Shown: piece after piece, positions 28,227-38,242 of the stretch
Layout of the letters: every line of letters starts with the position of its first letter
How positions within the stretch are numbered: the first letter of the stretch is position 1
NCBI GenBank assembly: GCA_947504205.1
Contig: CANNGL010000004.1
Span: 457,526-521,525 of the forward strand
DNA: 64,000 bases
Direction of reading: 5' to 3'
From: an uncultured Litoreibacter sp.
Lineage (GTDB): Bacteria > Pseudomonadota > Alphaproteobacteria > Rhodobacterales > Rhodobacteraceae
The notes under the pieces: generated by a model
Told to the model about the DNA's origin: nothing
The model's input: only the letters and a program-made list of their open reading frames with translations
Databases searched by the model: none
Made by a program: the position numbers and the translations under genes

Positions 28227-28821
28227 GAGTAATGAAATCCTTACCGCTCTCGCGATATTCGCCTTTGTTTCGTCGATCACACCGGGGCCAAACAACCTGA
28301 TGTTGATGGCATCGGGTGCAAATTTCGGCTTTCGACGCACGATCCCTCATATGCTTGGCGTCGGCCTTGGATTTGTTGTGATGGTCGTCTTGGTGGGGAT
28401 TGGCCTGGTGGGCGTCTTCGACGCTTACCCGTTAAGCTACAGCGTCCTCAAAGCGTTCAGCATTATCTACCTTCTATATCTCGCGTTTAAGATTGCTACG
28501 GCGGCCCCACCCAAAGACGGCCAGAGTGGCGGCAAGCCGATGACGTTCCTTCAAGCGGCTGCTTTTCAATGGGTAAACCCCAAGGCCTGGGCCATGGCGC
28601 TAACCGCCGTGACCGTTTACGCACCAGAACAAACCATCCTTACAATTCTTCTGGTGGCGACCGTATTCGGGGCAATCAATCTACCGAGCGTTTCAAGCTG
28701 GACCCTGCTTGGACAACAAATGCGGCGCGTCCTAACAAATCATCGGCGTTTGACCGCGTTCAACTGGATTATGGCCGTGTTGTTGATCGCCTCACTTTGG
28801 CCCGTTCTGGCGCCCGTCTGA
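28225..28821 (+). CDS. LysE/RhtB-family amino-acid exporter
   Basis: 198-residue inner-membrane protein with about six spans. The N-terminal signature SSITPGPNNLMLMASGANFGFRRTIPH (positions about 16-42) is the LysE/RhtB family mark, and FQWVNPKAWAMALTAV the second conserved segment. It exports amino acids or derivatives; the substrate cannot be read. It probably responds to the divergent Lrp-type regulator. It converges on the sensor kinase with a gap of 16 bp. Confidence 0.92.
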   Translation: MSNEILTALAIFAFVSSITPGPNNLMLMASGANFGFRRTIPHMLGVGLGFVVMVVLVGIGLVGVFDAYPLSYSVLKAFSIIYLLYLAFKIATAAPPKDGQSGGKPMTFLQAAAFQWVNPKAWAMALTAVTVYAPEQTILTILLVATVFGAINLPSVSSWTLLGQQMRRVLTNHRRLTAFNWIMAVLLIASLWPVLAPV

Positions 28822-28837
28822 TCGACGTATCTTGACG

Positions 28838-29971
28838 CTAAAGCTGCATAGTCAGTTCAAAATAGAGCCCCTCGGGCTTGAGCTCGCGATCCATCTTTGC
28901 CCCCAAGCGTGTCACACAGTGATCAATCAGGGTTTCGCCAAACCCGCCATGCTCTACGTCTTCTGTCCGGAGGAGTTGCCGCTCAAGTGTTTCGCGCCAT
29001 CGCAGCGTTGCGGTCGAGTTGTCATTCTTTGATACGGAGATCGAGATACCGCCACCAGCGCGACCAAGGGCGCCGTATTTCATCGCGTTTGTGGTGAGCT
29101 CATAGACCAGCATCGCAACAGCCGAGACCTGATCTGACGTTAGAAGCAACTCGTCTTCATAAGTTATTGCGACGACATTCTCCGCGACACCATCTGCCAG
29201 CCAAGGCTCCAGTGCCTGTTCAAGGATCTGACGTATCGGCAACATCGCCGGGCCTTCGATTTCCCAAGCTAGTTCCGCCAGCAAGCGATGTGTATCTGCC
29301 ATTGCCTGCACTTGGGCTGCCAGCGTCTGTGAGAAGCTGCTTTTGTCTCCCGGCAGTCGTGCGCCCGCGTGTATCAAAGCACGTATGACAGCGAAGGCAT
29401 TGTTGACGCGATGATTCATTTCGCGTGCCAGCATCTTCAAGTGCTTTTCGTGATTTTTCTGTTCAGTAGCGTCCCAGTTGACTCCTATCATCTCCAGCGG
29501 ATTACCTGTGGCATCGCGCGCGGTGATGCTACCTCTGCCCCCCAACCATCTCACGCCCTCTTTGCCTGTTACAGGATCGATCACGCGATCCCTGAATTCG
29601 GCCTCAAACTCATCTGTCTTTTTGAAAGCGCGATCAACTTCCATTTGAACCATAGGCAGATCATCGGGGTGAATGGAGGCGAACATGGTATCTTCTGGCC
29701 AAGGCTGCGCGTCAAAATCGATGTTGAACAAATCGGCCACAAAGGTGTCACCCGTTACCGTTCCTGCCTTGATGTCCCAGCACCACGACCCCATTTTGCC
29801 CGCCTTGAGCGCCAAACTGGCCCGCGCGTCGGATCTTCCAGCAACATGTGTATGAGCCGACTTCTTATCGTTAGCTGCGCCCTGGAATGCTGGATTATCG
29901 CTTTGATCAGATTTGGTTTTTCCTGCCATTCTTGATCCGATCTCACGACTCTGACGAAATTTCTTGAACAA
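28838..29971 (-). CDS. PAS-domain sensor histidine kinase, HWE type
   Basis: Up to 377 residues (363 from the second ATG at 29929; neither start has a clear ribosome site). A PAS domain lies around residues 50-165 (KMGSWCWDIKAGTVTG, HPDDLPMVQMEVDRAF, EMIGVNWDATEQK). The kinase part has the phosphoacceptor segment LAREMNHRVNNAFAVIRAL, the N-box ELTTNAMKYGALG and a W-x-E triplet (LRWRET), the features of the HWE family common in Rhizobiales and Rhodobacterales general-stress and light signalling. No membrane span, so cytoplasmic. No response regulator is adjacent. Confidence 0.88.
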   Translation of the reverse strand: MFKKFRQSREIGSRMAGKTKSDQSDNPAFQGAANDKKSAHTHVAGRSDARASLALKAGKMGSWCWDIKAGTVTGDTFVADLFNIDFDAQPWPEDTMFASIHPDDLPMVQMEVDRAFKKTDEFEAEFRDRVIDPVTGKEGVRWLGGRGSITARDATGNPLEMIGVNWDATEQKNHEKHLKMLAREMNHRVNNAFAVIRALIHAGARLPGDKSSFSQTLAAQVQAMADTHRLLAELAWEIEGPAMLPIRQILEQALEPWLADGVAENVVAITYEDELLLTSDQVSAVAMLVYELTTNAMKYGALGRAGGGISISVSKNDNSTATLRWRETLERQLLRTEDVEHGGFGETLIDHCVTRLGAKMDRELKPEGLYFELTMQL

Positions 29972-30090
29972 AAAACACTACTTCTGACTGACTTAAAGAC
30001 AGCCTAAGTAGAATCTTACAACACTTCGACGCCAATTCCGACCATGTTGAGAACTGGTGCGCCGGGGATCTTCACACAGTTTTATTGGTT

Positions 30091-32475
30091 TCAGAATGGA
30101 ACGTCGCTGGAGGCGTCTGCTGAAACTACGAACTTGCCCACCACCTTTTTGGTTCCGGCCTTGTCGAATTCGATATCCAGCTTATCGCCCTCGATTCCCA
30201 TAATCTCGCCGTAGCCGAATTTCTGGTGAAAGACTCGATCGCCGACGGTAAACGCAGAAATCGCCTGCGCGTCGATAACGATGTTTCCGCCCTCTCTAGG
30301 TTGGCTCATTCCACGTTGCGACTGTCGCTCCTGCAACCGCCGCCAACCAGGTGAATTATATACATCCGCCTTGGAGGCCCGGTCATGCAGATCACTTGCG
30401 CCCGCGGCCTGCATCACAGGCGAGGCTGAAGACATGATACCACCCTGATGGCCGTAAAGCCCAGGCGGGGTGAGGACATCAACGTGCTCCTCGGGCAATT
30501 CGTCGATGAAACGCGAGGGCAGCGAGGATTGCCATTGACCGTAAACCCGCCTGTTGCCAGCAAAGCTGATCGTGCAAAGCTCCTCCGCGCGGGTGATGCC
30601 CACATATGCCAGACGGCGCTCTTCTTCGAGACCCTTGAGGCCACTTTCGTCCATGGACCGCTGCGATGGAAACAAGCCATCTTCCCAACCCGGCAAAAAC
30701 ACGGCCGGAAACTCAAGGCCCTTGGCGGCATGCAGCGTCATTACCGAGACTTTTTCAGTCGCATCTTCGCTGTCATTGTCCATAACCAAAGCGATATGTT
30801 CGAGGAAGCCCTGCAGGTTCTCGAATTCTTCCAGTGCCTTAACCAGTTCCTTGAGGTTGTCCAAGCGTCCGGGCGCTTCGGGCGTTTTATCGTTTTGCCA
30901 CATCTCGGTGTAGCCGCTCTCGTCGAGGATCATCTCCGCCAATTCGACATGGGTATCAGCCTCGGCCCGCACCTGACCGTGCCAACGGTCAATACCATCG
31001 ACCAGCTTTTGCAACTCAGCAGCACCGCGACCGCCGAGCCCTTTCGACATCAGCAATATCCGCGCGCCTTCATGCAACGAGACACCATTGGATCGCGCCG
31101 ACATCTGAATTTTTTGAACCGCTTTATCACCAAGGCCACGCTTGGGGGTATTTACAATCCGCTCAAACGCCAAATCATCGTCGGTCGACACGGCCAGCCG
31201 GAAATAGGCCATCGCATCGCGGATTTCCATCCGTTCGTAGAAGCGAGGCCCACCAATGACGCGGTATGGCAATCCGATGGTCAGGAAGCGGTCCTCAAAG
31301 GCCCGCATCTGATGAGAGGCACGCACGAGAATGGCGATATCATTCAGCGAGAACGGCCTGAGGCCGCGCGTCCCGCCCTGCATCGCCTCGATCTCTTCAC
31401 CGATCCATCGGGCTTCCTCTTCACCGTCCCAATGGCCGATCAGGCGAACTTTTTCGCCATCGTCATCATCGGTAAATAGTGTCTTACCCAAGCGCCCTTT
31501 GTTGGCCTCGATCACGCCGGCGGCAGCGCCAAGAATATGCCCGGTCGAGCGGTAATTTTGCTCAAGTCGAACCACTTTGGCACCGGGGAAGTCTTTTTCA
31601 AACCGAAGGATGTTGCCAACTTCGGCTCCGCGCCAGCCGTAGATTGACTGGTCGTCGTCGCCGACACAGCAGATGTTCGTATGCCCATCCGCCAGCAGAC
31701 GCAGCCACATGTATTGGGCGACGTTGGTATCCTGATACTCGTCTACGAGGATGTATTTGAACCACCGTCGATATTGCGCCAGAACATCGTCGTGCTTTTG
31801 AAAAATTGTGACCATGTGTAGAAGCAAGTCACCGAAATCACAGGCATTCAGGGTTTTCAGGCGCTGTTGATAATAATCATAGAGCTCACCACCTCGGTTA
31901 TTAAACGCCCCAGCTTCCGAGATCGGCAGGCTTTCAGGTGTCCAGGCTCGGTTCTTCCAACCATCGATAAGCGAGGCCAGCATCCGAGGCGGCCAGCGTT
32001 TTTCATCAATGTTTTCAGCCACGATCAACTGTTTGAGCAATCGCACCTGATCGTCTGTATCCAGAATGGTGAAGTTGGACTTCAATCCTACCAGTTCTGC
32101 ATGGCGTCGCAGCAGCTTTACGCAGATCGCGTGAAAAGTACCCATCCAAGGTACGCCTTCCACAGCTTGGCCCAGCAATGTACCTACCCGGTTTTTCATT
32201 TCCCGAGCAGCCTTGTTTGTGAAGGTCACAGCCAGAATTTCATTTGGACGCGCCCGACCGGTGGACAATAAATGTGCTATCCGCGTGGTCAGCGCTTTCG
32301 TCTTGCCCGTCCCAGCGCCCGCCAGCATCAACACCGGCCCATCCAACGCTTCGACAGCCTCTCGCTGCGCAGGGTTCAGACCATCCAGATAAGGCGCCCC
32401 ACGCGCGGCCATTGCCCGAGCGGCAAGCCCCCCTGCTGCGGCCTCAAACGCGTCATTTTCATCGAAACTGCTCAT
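30091..32475 (-). CDS. uvrD: ATP-dependent DNA helicase UvrD/PcrA
   Basis: Superfamily 1A 3'-5' helicase for excision and mismatch repair. From the ATG at 32475 it has 794 residues; the frame is open to 32538, but the added part overlaps the LexA box. Motifs: Q-motif LNPAQREAVEAL, Walker A AGAGTGKTKALTTRI, VTFTNKAAREMKNRV, Walker B DEYQDTN, GDDDQSIYGWRGAE, LEQNYRST, VMTLHAAKGLEFPAVFLPGWEDGLFP and YVGITRAEE. The C-terminal tail includes a KVVGKF-type Tudor-like segment seen in PcrA/UvrD. A perfect LexA box is 41 bp upstream. Confidence 0.96.
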   Translation of the reverse strand: MSSFDENDAFEAAAGGLAARAMAARGAPYLDGLNPAQREAVEALDGPVLMLAGAGTGKTKALTTRIAHLLSTGRARPNEILAVTFTNKAAREMKNRVGTLLGQAVEGVPWMGTFHAICVKLLRRHAELVGLKSNFTILDTDDQVRLLKQLIVAENIDEKRWPPRMLASLIDGWKNRAWTPESLPISEAGAFNNRGGELYDYYQQRLKTLNACDFGDLLLHMVTIFQKHDDVLAQYRRWFKYILVDEYQDTNVAQYMWLRLLADGHTNICCVGDDDQSIYGWRGAEVGNILRFEKDFPGAKVVRLEQNYRSTGHILGAAAGVIEANKGRLGKTLFTDDDDGEKVRLIGHWDGEEEARWIGEEIEAMQGGTRGLRPFSLNDIAILVRASHQMRAFEDRFLTIGLPYRVIGGPRFYERMEIRDAMAYFRLAVSTDDDLAFERIVNTPKRGLGDKAVQKIQMSARSNGVSLHEGARILLMSKGLGGRGAAELQKLVDGIDRWHGQVRAEADTHVELAEMILDESGYTEMWQNDKTPEAPGRLDNLKELVKALEEFENLQGFLEHIALVMDNDSEDATEKVSVMTLHAAKGLEFPAVFLPGWEDGLFPSQRSMDESGLKGLEEERRLAYVGITRAEELCTISFAGNRRVYGQWQSSLPSRFIDELPEEHVDVLTPPGLYGHQGGIMSSASPVMQAAGASDLHDRASKADVYNSPGWRRLQERQSQRGMSQPREGGNIVIDAQAISAFTVGDRVFHQKFGYGEIMGIEGDKLDIEFDKAGTKKVVGKFVVSADASSDVPF

Positions 32476-32515
32476 TTCGCAAAGATAGCGCCAGCGCGCC
32501 CGAAGGAAAAGAGGT

Positions 32516-32530
32516 GTTCGCATTTCGTTC
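32516..32530. promoter_or_regulatory. Perfect alphaproteobacterial LexA box (GTTC-N7-GTTC)
   Basis: GTTC at 32516-32519 and GTTC at 32527-32530 with exactly seven bases between. This is the LexA operator known from Rhodobacter and Caulobacter. It lies 41 bp before uvrD and 50 bp before the divergent hydroxy-acid dehydrogenase gene. Confidence 0.7.
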
Positions 32531-32579
32531 ACAAACATCTACTGGACAAGGCAAGTCTTTGTTTGCACAAGCAAACGCA

Positions 32580-33734
32580 ATGGACTTGCACGCTAAATTT
32601 CCCGCCGTCTCGGATCTGCGCGACGCTGCGCGACGACGTATTCCGCATTTTGTGTGGGAATATCTGGATAGCGCGACGGGCGAGGAACGCACGCTGAGGC
32701 GCAACCGAACGGAGCTCGATCAGGTTCTGTTTCATCCCTCAATCCTGCATGGCGAGTTCACACCAAATCTCGCGACCGAGTTTCTGGGGCAAACCTACGA
32801 TCTGCCAATTGGCATCGCACCTGTGGGAATGTCTGGGTTGATCTGGCCCGGAGCGGAGCACATGCTTGCGAAATCGGCTAGCGCGCTGAACATCCCATAT
32901 TCGATGTCAACGGTGGCGACCCAGACCCCAGAAGATGTTGCACCGCATCTTGGTGAAAACGCGTGGTTTCAGATGTACCCACCGCGCGACAAATCTATTC
33001 GCGAAGACATGATGGTTCGAGCCAAGGCGGCAGGGTTCACCACGCTGATCATGACTGTTGATGTCCCGGTCGCATCCCGTCGGGAACGCCAGACGCGGGG
33101 CGGGCTGACCCAACCGCCCAAACTTACGGGACGCTTGGCCGTGCAAGCCGCGCTTCGTCCCGCTTGGCTAAATGGCATCCGGCAGACCGGCATGCCACGC
33201 ATGAAGCTGATGGATGGGTATGCTGAAAGTGCTCAACTGGGAAAATCCATGCGCAGTTCAACCGCTCATGTGGGTTATCTGCTGCGTACGTCTCCAGATT
33301 GGGATTACGTCCATGCTCTGCGCGATGAATGGGACGGACCGTTGATCGTCAAAGGTGTCAGCCGAGGTGCGGACGCGCAGGCGCTCGAAAAAGCGGGTGT
33401 TGATGCGATCTGGGTGTCAAACCACGCTGGCCGTCAGTTCGACGCGGGTCCGGCCACGATCCAGTCCTTGCCAGACGTGCGCCAAGCCACCTCTCTGCCG
33501 ATCATCGTTGACAGCGGATTCGAGACTGGCTTGGACATTCTGCGCGGATTGGCCCTGGGTGCGAACTTCATAATGATGGGTCGTCCGTGGCATTATGCTC
33601 TCGCGGCAATCGGCGAAAAAGGCCCCGCACATCTTGCAGATATCCTGAAGAAAGACCTTGAGGCCAATATGGGCCAGATTGGCGCAAAGGACTGGACTGA
33701 CCTTTCGACGCGTCTGGCATCAGATCTGTCGTAA
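32580..33734 (+). CDS. FMN-dependent alpha-hydroxy-acid dehydrogenase (LldD family)
   Basis: 384 residues from the ATG at 32580; longer in-frame starts run through uvrD and are rejected. The FMN TIM-barrel family motifs are present: PIGIAPVGMSGLIWPGAE, TLIMTVDVPVASRRERQTRGG, LIVKGVSRGADAQ (FMN-binding Lys), and the active-site signature VSNHAGRQFDAGPATI with the catalytic His. A canonical GG in SNHGGRQ is AG here. It oxidises an L-2-hydroxy acid such as lactate; substrate not decidable. Note that the window also opens with an FAD-type hydroxy-acid oxidase. Confidence 0.92.
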   Translation: MDLHAKFPAVSDLRDAARRRIPHFVWEYLDSATGEERTLRRNRTELDQVLFHPSILHGEFTPNLATEFLGQTYDLPIGIAPVGMSGLIWPGAEHMLAKSASALNIPYSMSTVATQTPEDVAPHLGENAWFQMYPPRDKSIREDMMVRAKAAGFTTLIMTVDVPVASRRERQTRGGLTQPPKLTGRLAVQAALRPAWLNGIRQTGMPRMKLMDGYAESAQLGKSMRSSTAHVGYLLRTSPDWDYVHALRDEWDGPLIVKGVSRGADAQALEKAGVDAIWVSNHAGRQFDAGPATIQSLPDVRQATSLPIIVDSGFETGLDILRGLALGANFIMMGRPWHYALAAIGEKGPAHLADILKKDLEANMGQIGAKDWTDLSTRLASDLS

Positions 33735-33852
33735 TCTGATTGGCTGAGAGGCCTTTGTTTCGCCTACCCAGTTCCGGCGGTTTACCAGACGGCAATTAGC
33801 GCCTAAAAGATGCTGCAACTGCAAAAAGACCGATAACTTCGGGGGGACAGAC

Positions 33853-36800
33853 TTGGCCGATTTCCAAAAAATCCTGATTGCCAATCGCGGCGAGATTGCC
33901 ATCCGCGTGATGCGCGCAGCCAATGAAATGGGTAAGAAAACTGTCGCCGTCTACGCAGAGGAGGACAAACTTGGCCTTCATCGCTTCAAGGCGGATGAGG
34001 CCTATCGCATCGGCGAAGGATTGGGGCCGGTCGCGGCCTATCTCTCGATCGACGAAATTATGCGTGTGGCCAAGATGTCAGGCGCCGACGCCATTCATCC
34101 AGGTTATGGCCTTCTTTCCGAAAATCCGGAGTTGGTTGATGCTTGCGAAGCCAGCGGCATCGCCTTCATCGGACCAAAGGCGGAAACCATGCGCGCTCTG
34201 GGTGACAAGGCGTCCGCACGACAGGTCGCTATTGAAGCGGGTGTACCCGTAATTCCGGCCACAGACGTTCTGGGCGACGATATTGCAGCGATCAAGAAAG
34301 AGGCGGCCGAGGTCGGCTATCCATTGATGCTCAAAGCATCTTGGGGCGGCGGCGGACGCGGGATGCGGCCCATTTTTTCCGAAGATGAGTTGGAAGAGAA
34401 AGTTCTTGAAGGGCGTCGCGAAGCTGAGGCCGCCTTCGGCAACGGCGAAGGCTATCTAGAGAAGATGATCCAGCGGGCGCGTCACGTTGAAGTCCAAATA
34501 CTCGGCGATCATCACGGCCAGATTTACCATCTTTACGAACGGGATTGCTCGGTTCAGCGCCGGAACCAGAAAGTCGTTGAACGCGCACCGGCCCCCTATC
34601 TGTCGGGCACTCAGCGCGAACAGATCTGCGCGCTTGGTAAGAAGATTTGCGAGCATGTGAACTACCAGTGCGCTGGTACGGTCGAGTTCCTGATGGATAT
34701 GGATTCCGGTGAATTCTATTTCATCGAGGTGAACCCTCGTGTGCAGGTCGAACACACCGTAACCGAAGAAGTGACCGGCATCGACATTGTACGCGCGCAA
34801 ATCCTGATCACCGAGGGCAAAAGCCTCATGGAGGCAACCGGTACTGCGTCACAATATGACGTCAAACTGGACGGCCATGCGTTGCAGTGTCGGGTCACCA
34901 CCGAAGATCCACAAAACAATTTCATCCCGGATTATGGCCGTATCACCGCTTATCGTGGTGCAACGGGTATGGGCATCCGGCTTGATGGCGGAACCGCCTA
35001 TTCTGGGGCCGTGATCACGCGCTACTACGACTCGCTGCTGGAGAAAGTGACCGCTTGGGCGCCGACCCCGGAAGCCGCGATTGCGCGCATGGATCGTGCC
35101 CTGCGCGAATTCCGCATTCGTGGGGTTTCAACCAACATCGCTTTTGTGGAGAACCTGTTAAAGCATCCGACGTTCTTGAACTACGAATACCATACGAAAT
35201 TCATCGACGAGACGCCCGAACTGTTTGATTTCAAGAAACGGCGAGATCGGGCAACCAAAATTCTGACCTATATCGCAGACATCACGGTGAACGGGCATCC
35301 CGAAACCGAGGGGCGACCGAAGCCGGCTGAGTTTCGTGCGCCAAAGCCCCCGGCACTGCAGTCGACGACACCCGCATACGGCACCAAAAACATCCTCGAC
35401 GAGCATGGCCCCCAAGCCGTCGCCGATTGGATGGCAGATCAAGAACAGCTGCTTATTACCGACACGACAATGCGCGACGGGCACCAGTCCTTGTTGGCCA
35501 CCCGGATGCGCTCGATCGACATGATCCGTGTTGCGCCCGCATACGCCGCCAACCTGCCTCAGCTCTTTTCCGTAGAATGCTGGGGTGGTGCGACATTTGA
35601 TGTGGCCTACCGGTTTTTGCAGGAATGCCCATGGCAACGTTTGCGCGACCTACGCAAAGCCTTGCCGAATGTCATGACGCAGATGTTGCTGCGCGCCTCG
35701 AATGGTGTTGGCTACACGAACTACCCTGACAACGTGGTGCAGTTCTTCGTCAAGCAGGCGGCAGAGACGGGCGTAGACGTGTTCCGCGTCTTCGACAGTC
35801 TGAACTGGGTGGAAAATATGCGTGTGGCCATGGATGCCGTGGTCGAAGCAAACAAAATTTGCGAGGGCACGATTTGCTACACCGGCGATATTCTGAACCC
35901 GGACCGGTCCAAGTATGACCTCAAATACTATGTAGATATGGGTAAGGAACTCAAAGCCGCGGGTGCCCATGTTCTGGGCCTGAAGGATATGGCCGGACTG
36001 CTGAAGCCAAGTGCGGCGCGCGTATTGGTAAAAGCACTGAAAGAAGACGTTGGTCTGCCCATTCATTTCCACACGCACGACACTGCCGGTATCGCCTGCG
36101 CCACAATTCTGGCCGCGTCCGAGGCCGGTGTGGACGCGGTCGATTGTGCGATGGACTCGTTGTCCGGAAACACCTCACAGGCAACGCTCGGCACAATCGT
36201 TGAAGCGCTGCAAAATGATCCACGCGATACTGGGATCGATATCGGAACCGTGCGCCAGATCAGCGATTATTTTGAAGCTGTGCGCAGTCACTATTTGGCG
36301 TTTGAAAGCGGCATGCAGGCTCCTGCTTCCGAGGTGTATCTTCACGAGATGCCCGGCGGTCAGTTTACCAACCTCAAAGCGCAAGCTCGGTCGATGGGGC
36401 TCGAAGAGCGCTGGCACGAGGTGGCGCAGATGTACGCCGACGTAAACCAGATGTTCGGCGACATCGTGAAGGTAACTCCTTCGTCAAAAGTCGTGGGCGA
36501 TATGGCTTTGATGATGGTTAGTCAGGGCCTGACCCGCGAAGACGTGGAAGACCCCAAGAAGGATGTTGCCTTCCCGGACAGCGTGATCGACATGATGCGC
36601 GGCAATCTGGGACAGCCCCCCGGAGGTTGGCCGAAAACGATTCTGAAGAAGGTTCTCAAAACCGAAAAACCAATGACCGAACGCCCCGGAAAATGCATGG
36701 AGGCGGTGGACCTTGAGGCCATGCGTTCTGATTTGTCTGCCGAGCTTGAGGGCAAGCGTATCGATGACGAAGACCTGAACGGCTATCTGATGTATCCGAA

Positions 36801-37293
36801 GGTGTTTCTTGACTACATGGGGCGACATCGGGTGTACGGGCCAGTTCGGACCTTGCCGACGCATACATTCTTCTATGGCATGGAGCCGGGCGAGGAGATC
36901 AGCGTCGAAATCGATCCTGGCAAAACGCTGGAAGTCCGAATGCAAGCACGCTCGGCCACGAATGATGATGGCGAAGCAAAGGTCTTTTTCGAACTTAACG
37001 GTCAACCTCGAGTCATTCGGGTCGCGGACCGAAAGGCGGCCGCCGTCGTGGCGAAGATGCCCAAAGCGGAAACAGGCAATCCCGATCATGTAGGTGCGCC
37101 CATGCCAGGCGTCGTGGCGTCGGTCGCCGTGCAGCAAGGTGCGGATGTCAAAGAAGGTGATCTGTTGCTGACCATCGAGGCCATGAAGATGGAAACCGGT
37201 ATTCACGCGGATCGCGATGCACATATCAAAGCCGTCCACGTGAAGCCCGGCGGGCAGATTGACGCCAAGGACCTGCTGGTTGAACTGGAGTAG
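33853..37293 (+). CDS. pyc: Pyruvate carboxylase
   Basis: Biotin enzyme that carboxylates pyruvate to oxaloacetate, 1146 residues, the usual single-chain length. Order: biotin carboxylase domain (ILIANRGEIAIRVMRAA, ATP loop KASWGGGGRGMRP, EVNPRVQVEHTVTE), carboxyltransferase domain (ITDTTMRDGHQSLLATRMR with metal-binding residues; FHTHDTAGIACATILAA), tetramerisation segment, and biotinyl domain with the lysine in EAMKMETG near the C-terminus. It starts at TTG (33853) preceded by GGGGGGA. Single gene. Confidence 0.97.
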   Translation: MADFQKILIANRGEIAIRVMRAANEMGKKTVAVYAEEDKLGLHRFKADEAYRIGEGLGPVAAYLSIDEIMRVAKMSGADAIHPGYGLLSENPELVDACEASGIAFIGPKAETMRALGDKASARQVAIEAGVPVIPATDVLGDDIAAIKKEAAEVGYPLMLKASWGGGGRGMRPIFSEDELEEKVLEGRREAEAAFGNGEGYLEKMIQRARHVEVQILGDHHGQIYHLYERDCSVQRRNQKVVERAPAPYLSGTQREQICALGKKICEHVNYQCAGTVEFLMDMDSGEFYFIEVNPRVQVEHTVTEEVTGIDIVRAQILITEGKSLMEATGTASQYDVKLDGHALQCRVTTEDPQNNFIPDYGRITAYRGATGMGIRLDGGTAYSGAVITRYYDSLLEKVTAWAPTPEAAIARMDRALREFRIRGVSTNIAFVENLLKHPTFLNYEYHTKFIDETPELFDFKKRRDRATKILTYIADITVNGHPETEGRPKPAEFRAPKPPALQSTTPAYGTKNILDEHGPQAVADWMADQEQLLITDTTMRDGHQSLLATRMRSIDMIRVAPAYAANLPQLFSVECWGGATFDVAYRFLQECPWQRLRDLRKALPNVMTQMLLRASNGVGYTNYPDNVVQFFVKQAAETGVDVFRVFDSLNWVENMRVAMDAVVEANKICEGTICYTGDILNPDRSKYDLKYYVDMGKELKAAGAHVLGLKDMAGLLKPSAARVLVKALKEDVGLPIHFHTHDTAGIACATILAASEAGVDAVDCAMDSLSGNTSQATLGTIVEALQNDPRDTGIDIGTVRQISDYFEAVRSHYLAFESGMQAPASEVYLHEMPGGQFTNLKAQARSMGLEERWHEVAQMYADVNQMFGDIVKVTPSSKVVGDMALMMVSQGLTREDVEDPKKDVAFPDSVIDMMRGNLGQPPGGWPKTILKKVLKTEKPMTERPGKCMEAVDLEAMRSDLSAELEGKRIDDEDLNGYLMYPKVFLDYMGRHRVYGPVRTLPTHTFFYGMEPGEEISVEIDPGKTLEVRMQARSATNDDGEAKVFFELNGQPRVIRVADRKAAAVVAKMPKAETGNPDHVGAPMPGVVASVAVQQGADVKEGDLLLTIEAMKMETGIHADRDAHIKAVHVKPGGQIDAKDLLVELE

Positions 37294-37417
37294 GCTCGTC
37301 TAGCCCGAGCAACGTGCCGCTCGATCTTTCGTTTTGTCTGTCTTCAATTCGTTATTGTTTCGTGCTTCTGTGATGAGCGCGCCCTTATGGGCCATGTCTA
37401 AGGCAGAAGATGACACG

Positions 37418-38233
37418 ATGTTTGACCACAAGATCATAGTTTTTTCCGATCTTCATATCGTTGAAGAAGGCGAAACCATCCTGAACCTTGATCCGCTGGA
37501 ACGCTTTGACCGTGCCGTGAAACAGGCGCGCGCAACGCATCCTGATGCTGACAGGATCATGATTGTGGGGGACCTAACCCACCACGGACGTCCAGAGCAA
37601 TATCTTCGGCTAAAGGAATATCTCGAGACTGTCGATCTGCCCATCCATCTGATGATGGGCAATCATGATCGCCGTGCGGCATTTCAGGATGTATTTACAA
37701 ACGCTCCCAATGCCGCTGGTTTCGTGCAGGAGAGAGTCGATCTCGGTGCGACCCTGCTTATAACATTGGACACCCTGGACGGGCCGCCCTACCGCGATGA
37801 TCACCACGCAGGCAAACTCTGCGCCAAGCGATTGGACTGGCTCGACGCCCAATTGTCCGCGGCAGCAGGCAAATGTGTGATCCTGTTTTTCCACCACCCT
37901 CCCTACCATGTGGGTTTTCCGGGGATGGACCGCATAAGGCTGCTGGATGACGACGTAGTACTGGAAATGATCAACAGACACGGCAATGTAGCACTTATGG
38001 TCAACGGCCACGTTCATCGCACAATCTCGGGCGTGGCACGCGGTGTGCCTTTCACGATGTTCAAAAGCCCCTGCCACCAGATGCCCATGAGGATGACTGA
38101 ACAAAGTTCCTCAAGCTCGATAGATGAGCCCGGTGCTTACGGTCTTTTGTGTCTGTCTGCAGACGCAGTTGTAGTTCACACGCAAGATGTTGGACCAATT
38201 GCGGTTGTGCATGATGACGAATACTCCCGATAG
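37418..38233 (+). CDS. Metallophosphoesterase, cyclic-nucleotide phosphodiesterase (CpdA) type
   Basis: 271 residues from the ATG at 37418 (MFDHKIIVFSDLHI); the frame is open to 37334, with another ATG at 37394. The calcineurin-like metal motifs are in order: DLH (SDLHIVEEG), GDLTHHG, GNHDRR, FFHHPPY and GHVHR. This set and the length fit class III phosphodiesterases such as CpdA, but other phosphoesters are possible. It precedes a MAPEG gene by 9 bp and may be cotranscribed. Confidence 0.85.
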   Translation: MFDHKIIVFSDLHIVEEGETILNLDPLERFDRAVKQARATHPDADRIMIVGDLTHHGRPEQYLRLKEYLETVDLPIHLMMGNHDRRAAFQDVFTNAPNAAGFVQERVDLGATLLITLDTLDGPPYRDDHHAGKLCAKRLDWLDAQLSAAAGKCVILFFHHPPYHVGFPGMDRIRLLDDDVVLEMINRHGNVALMVNGHVHRTISGVARGVPFTMFKSPCHQMPMRMTEQSSSSSIDEPGAYGLLCLSADAVVVHTQDVGPIAVVHDDEYSR

Positions 38234-38242
38234 GATCCGCCA

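Noticed and set aside
30448..31479. Long plus-strand open frame (343 codons) opposite uvrD
   Set aside because: Shadow frame on the opposite strand of a clear helicase gene, with no ribosome site or recognisable domain.
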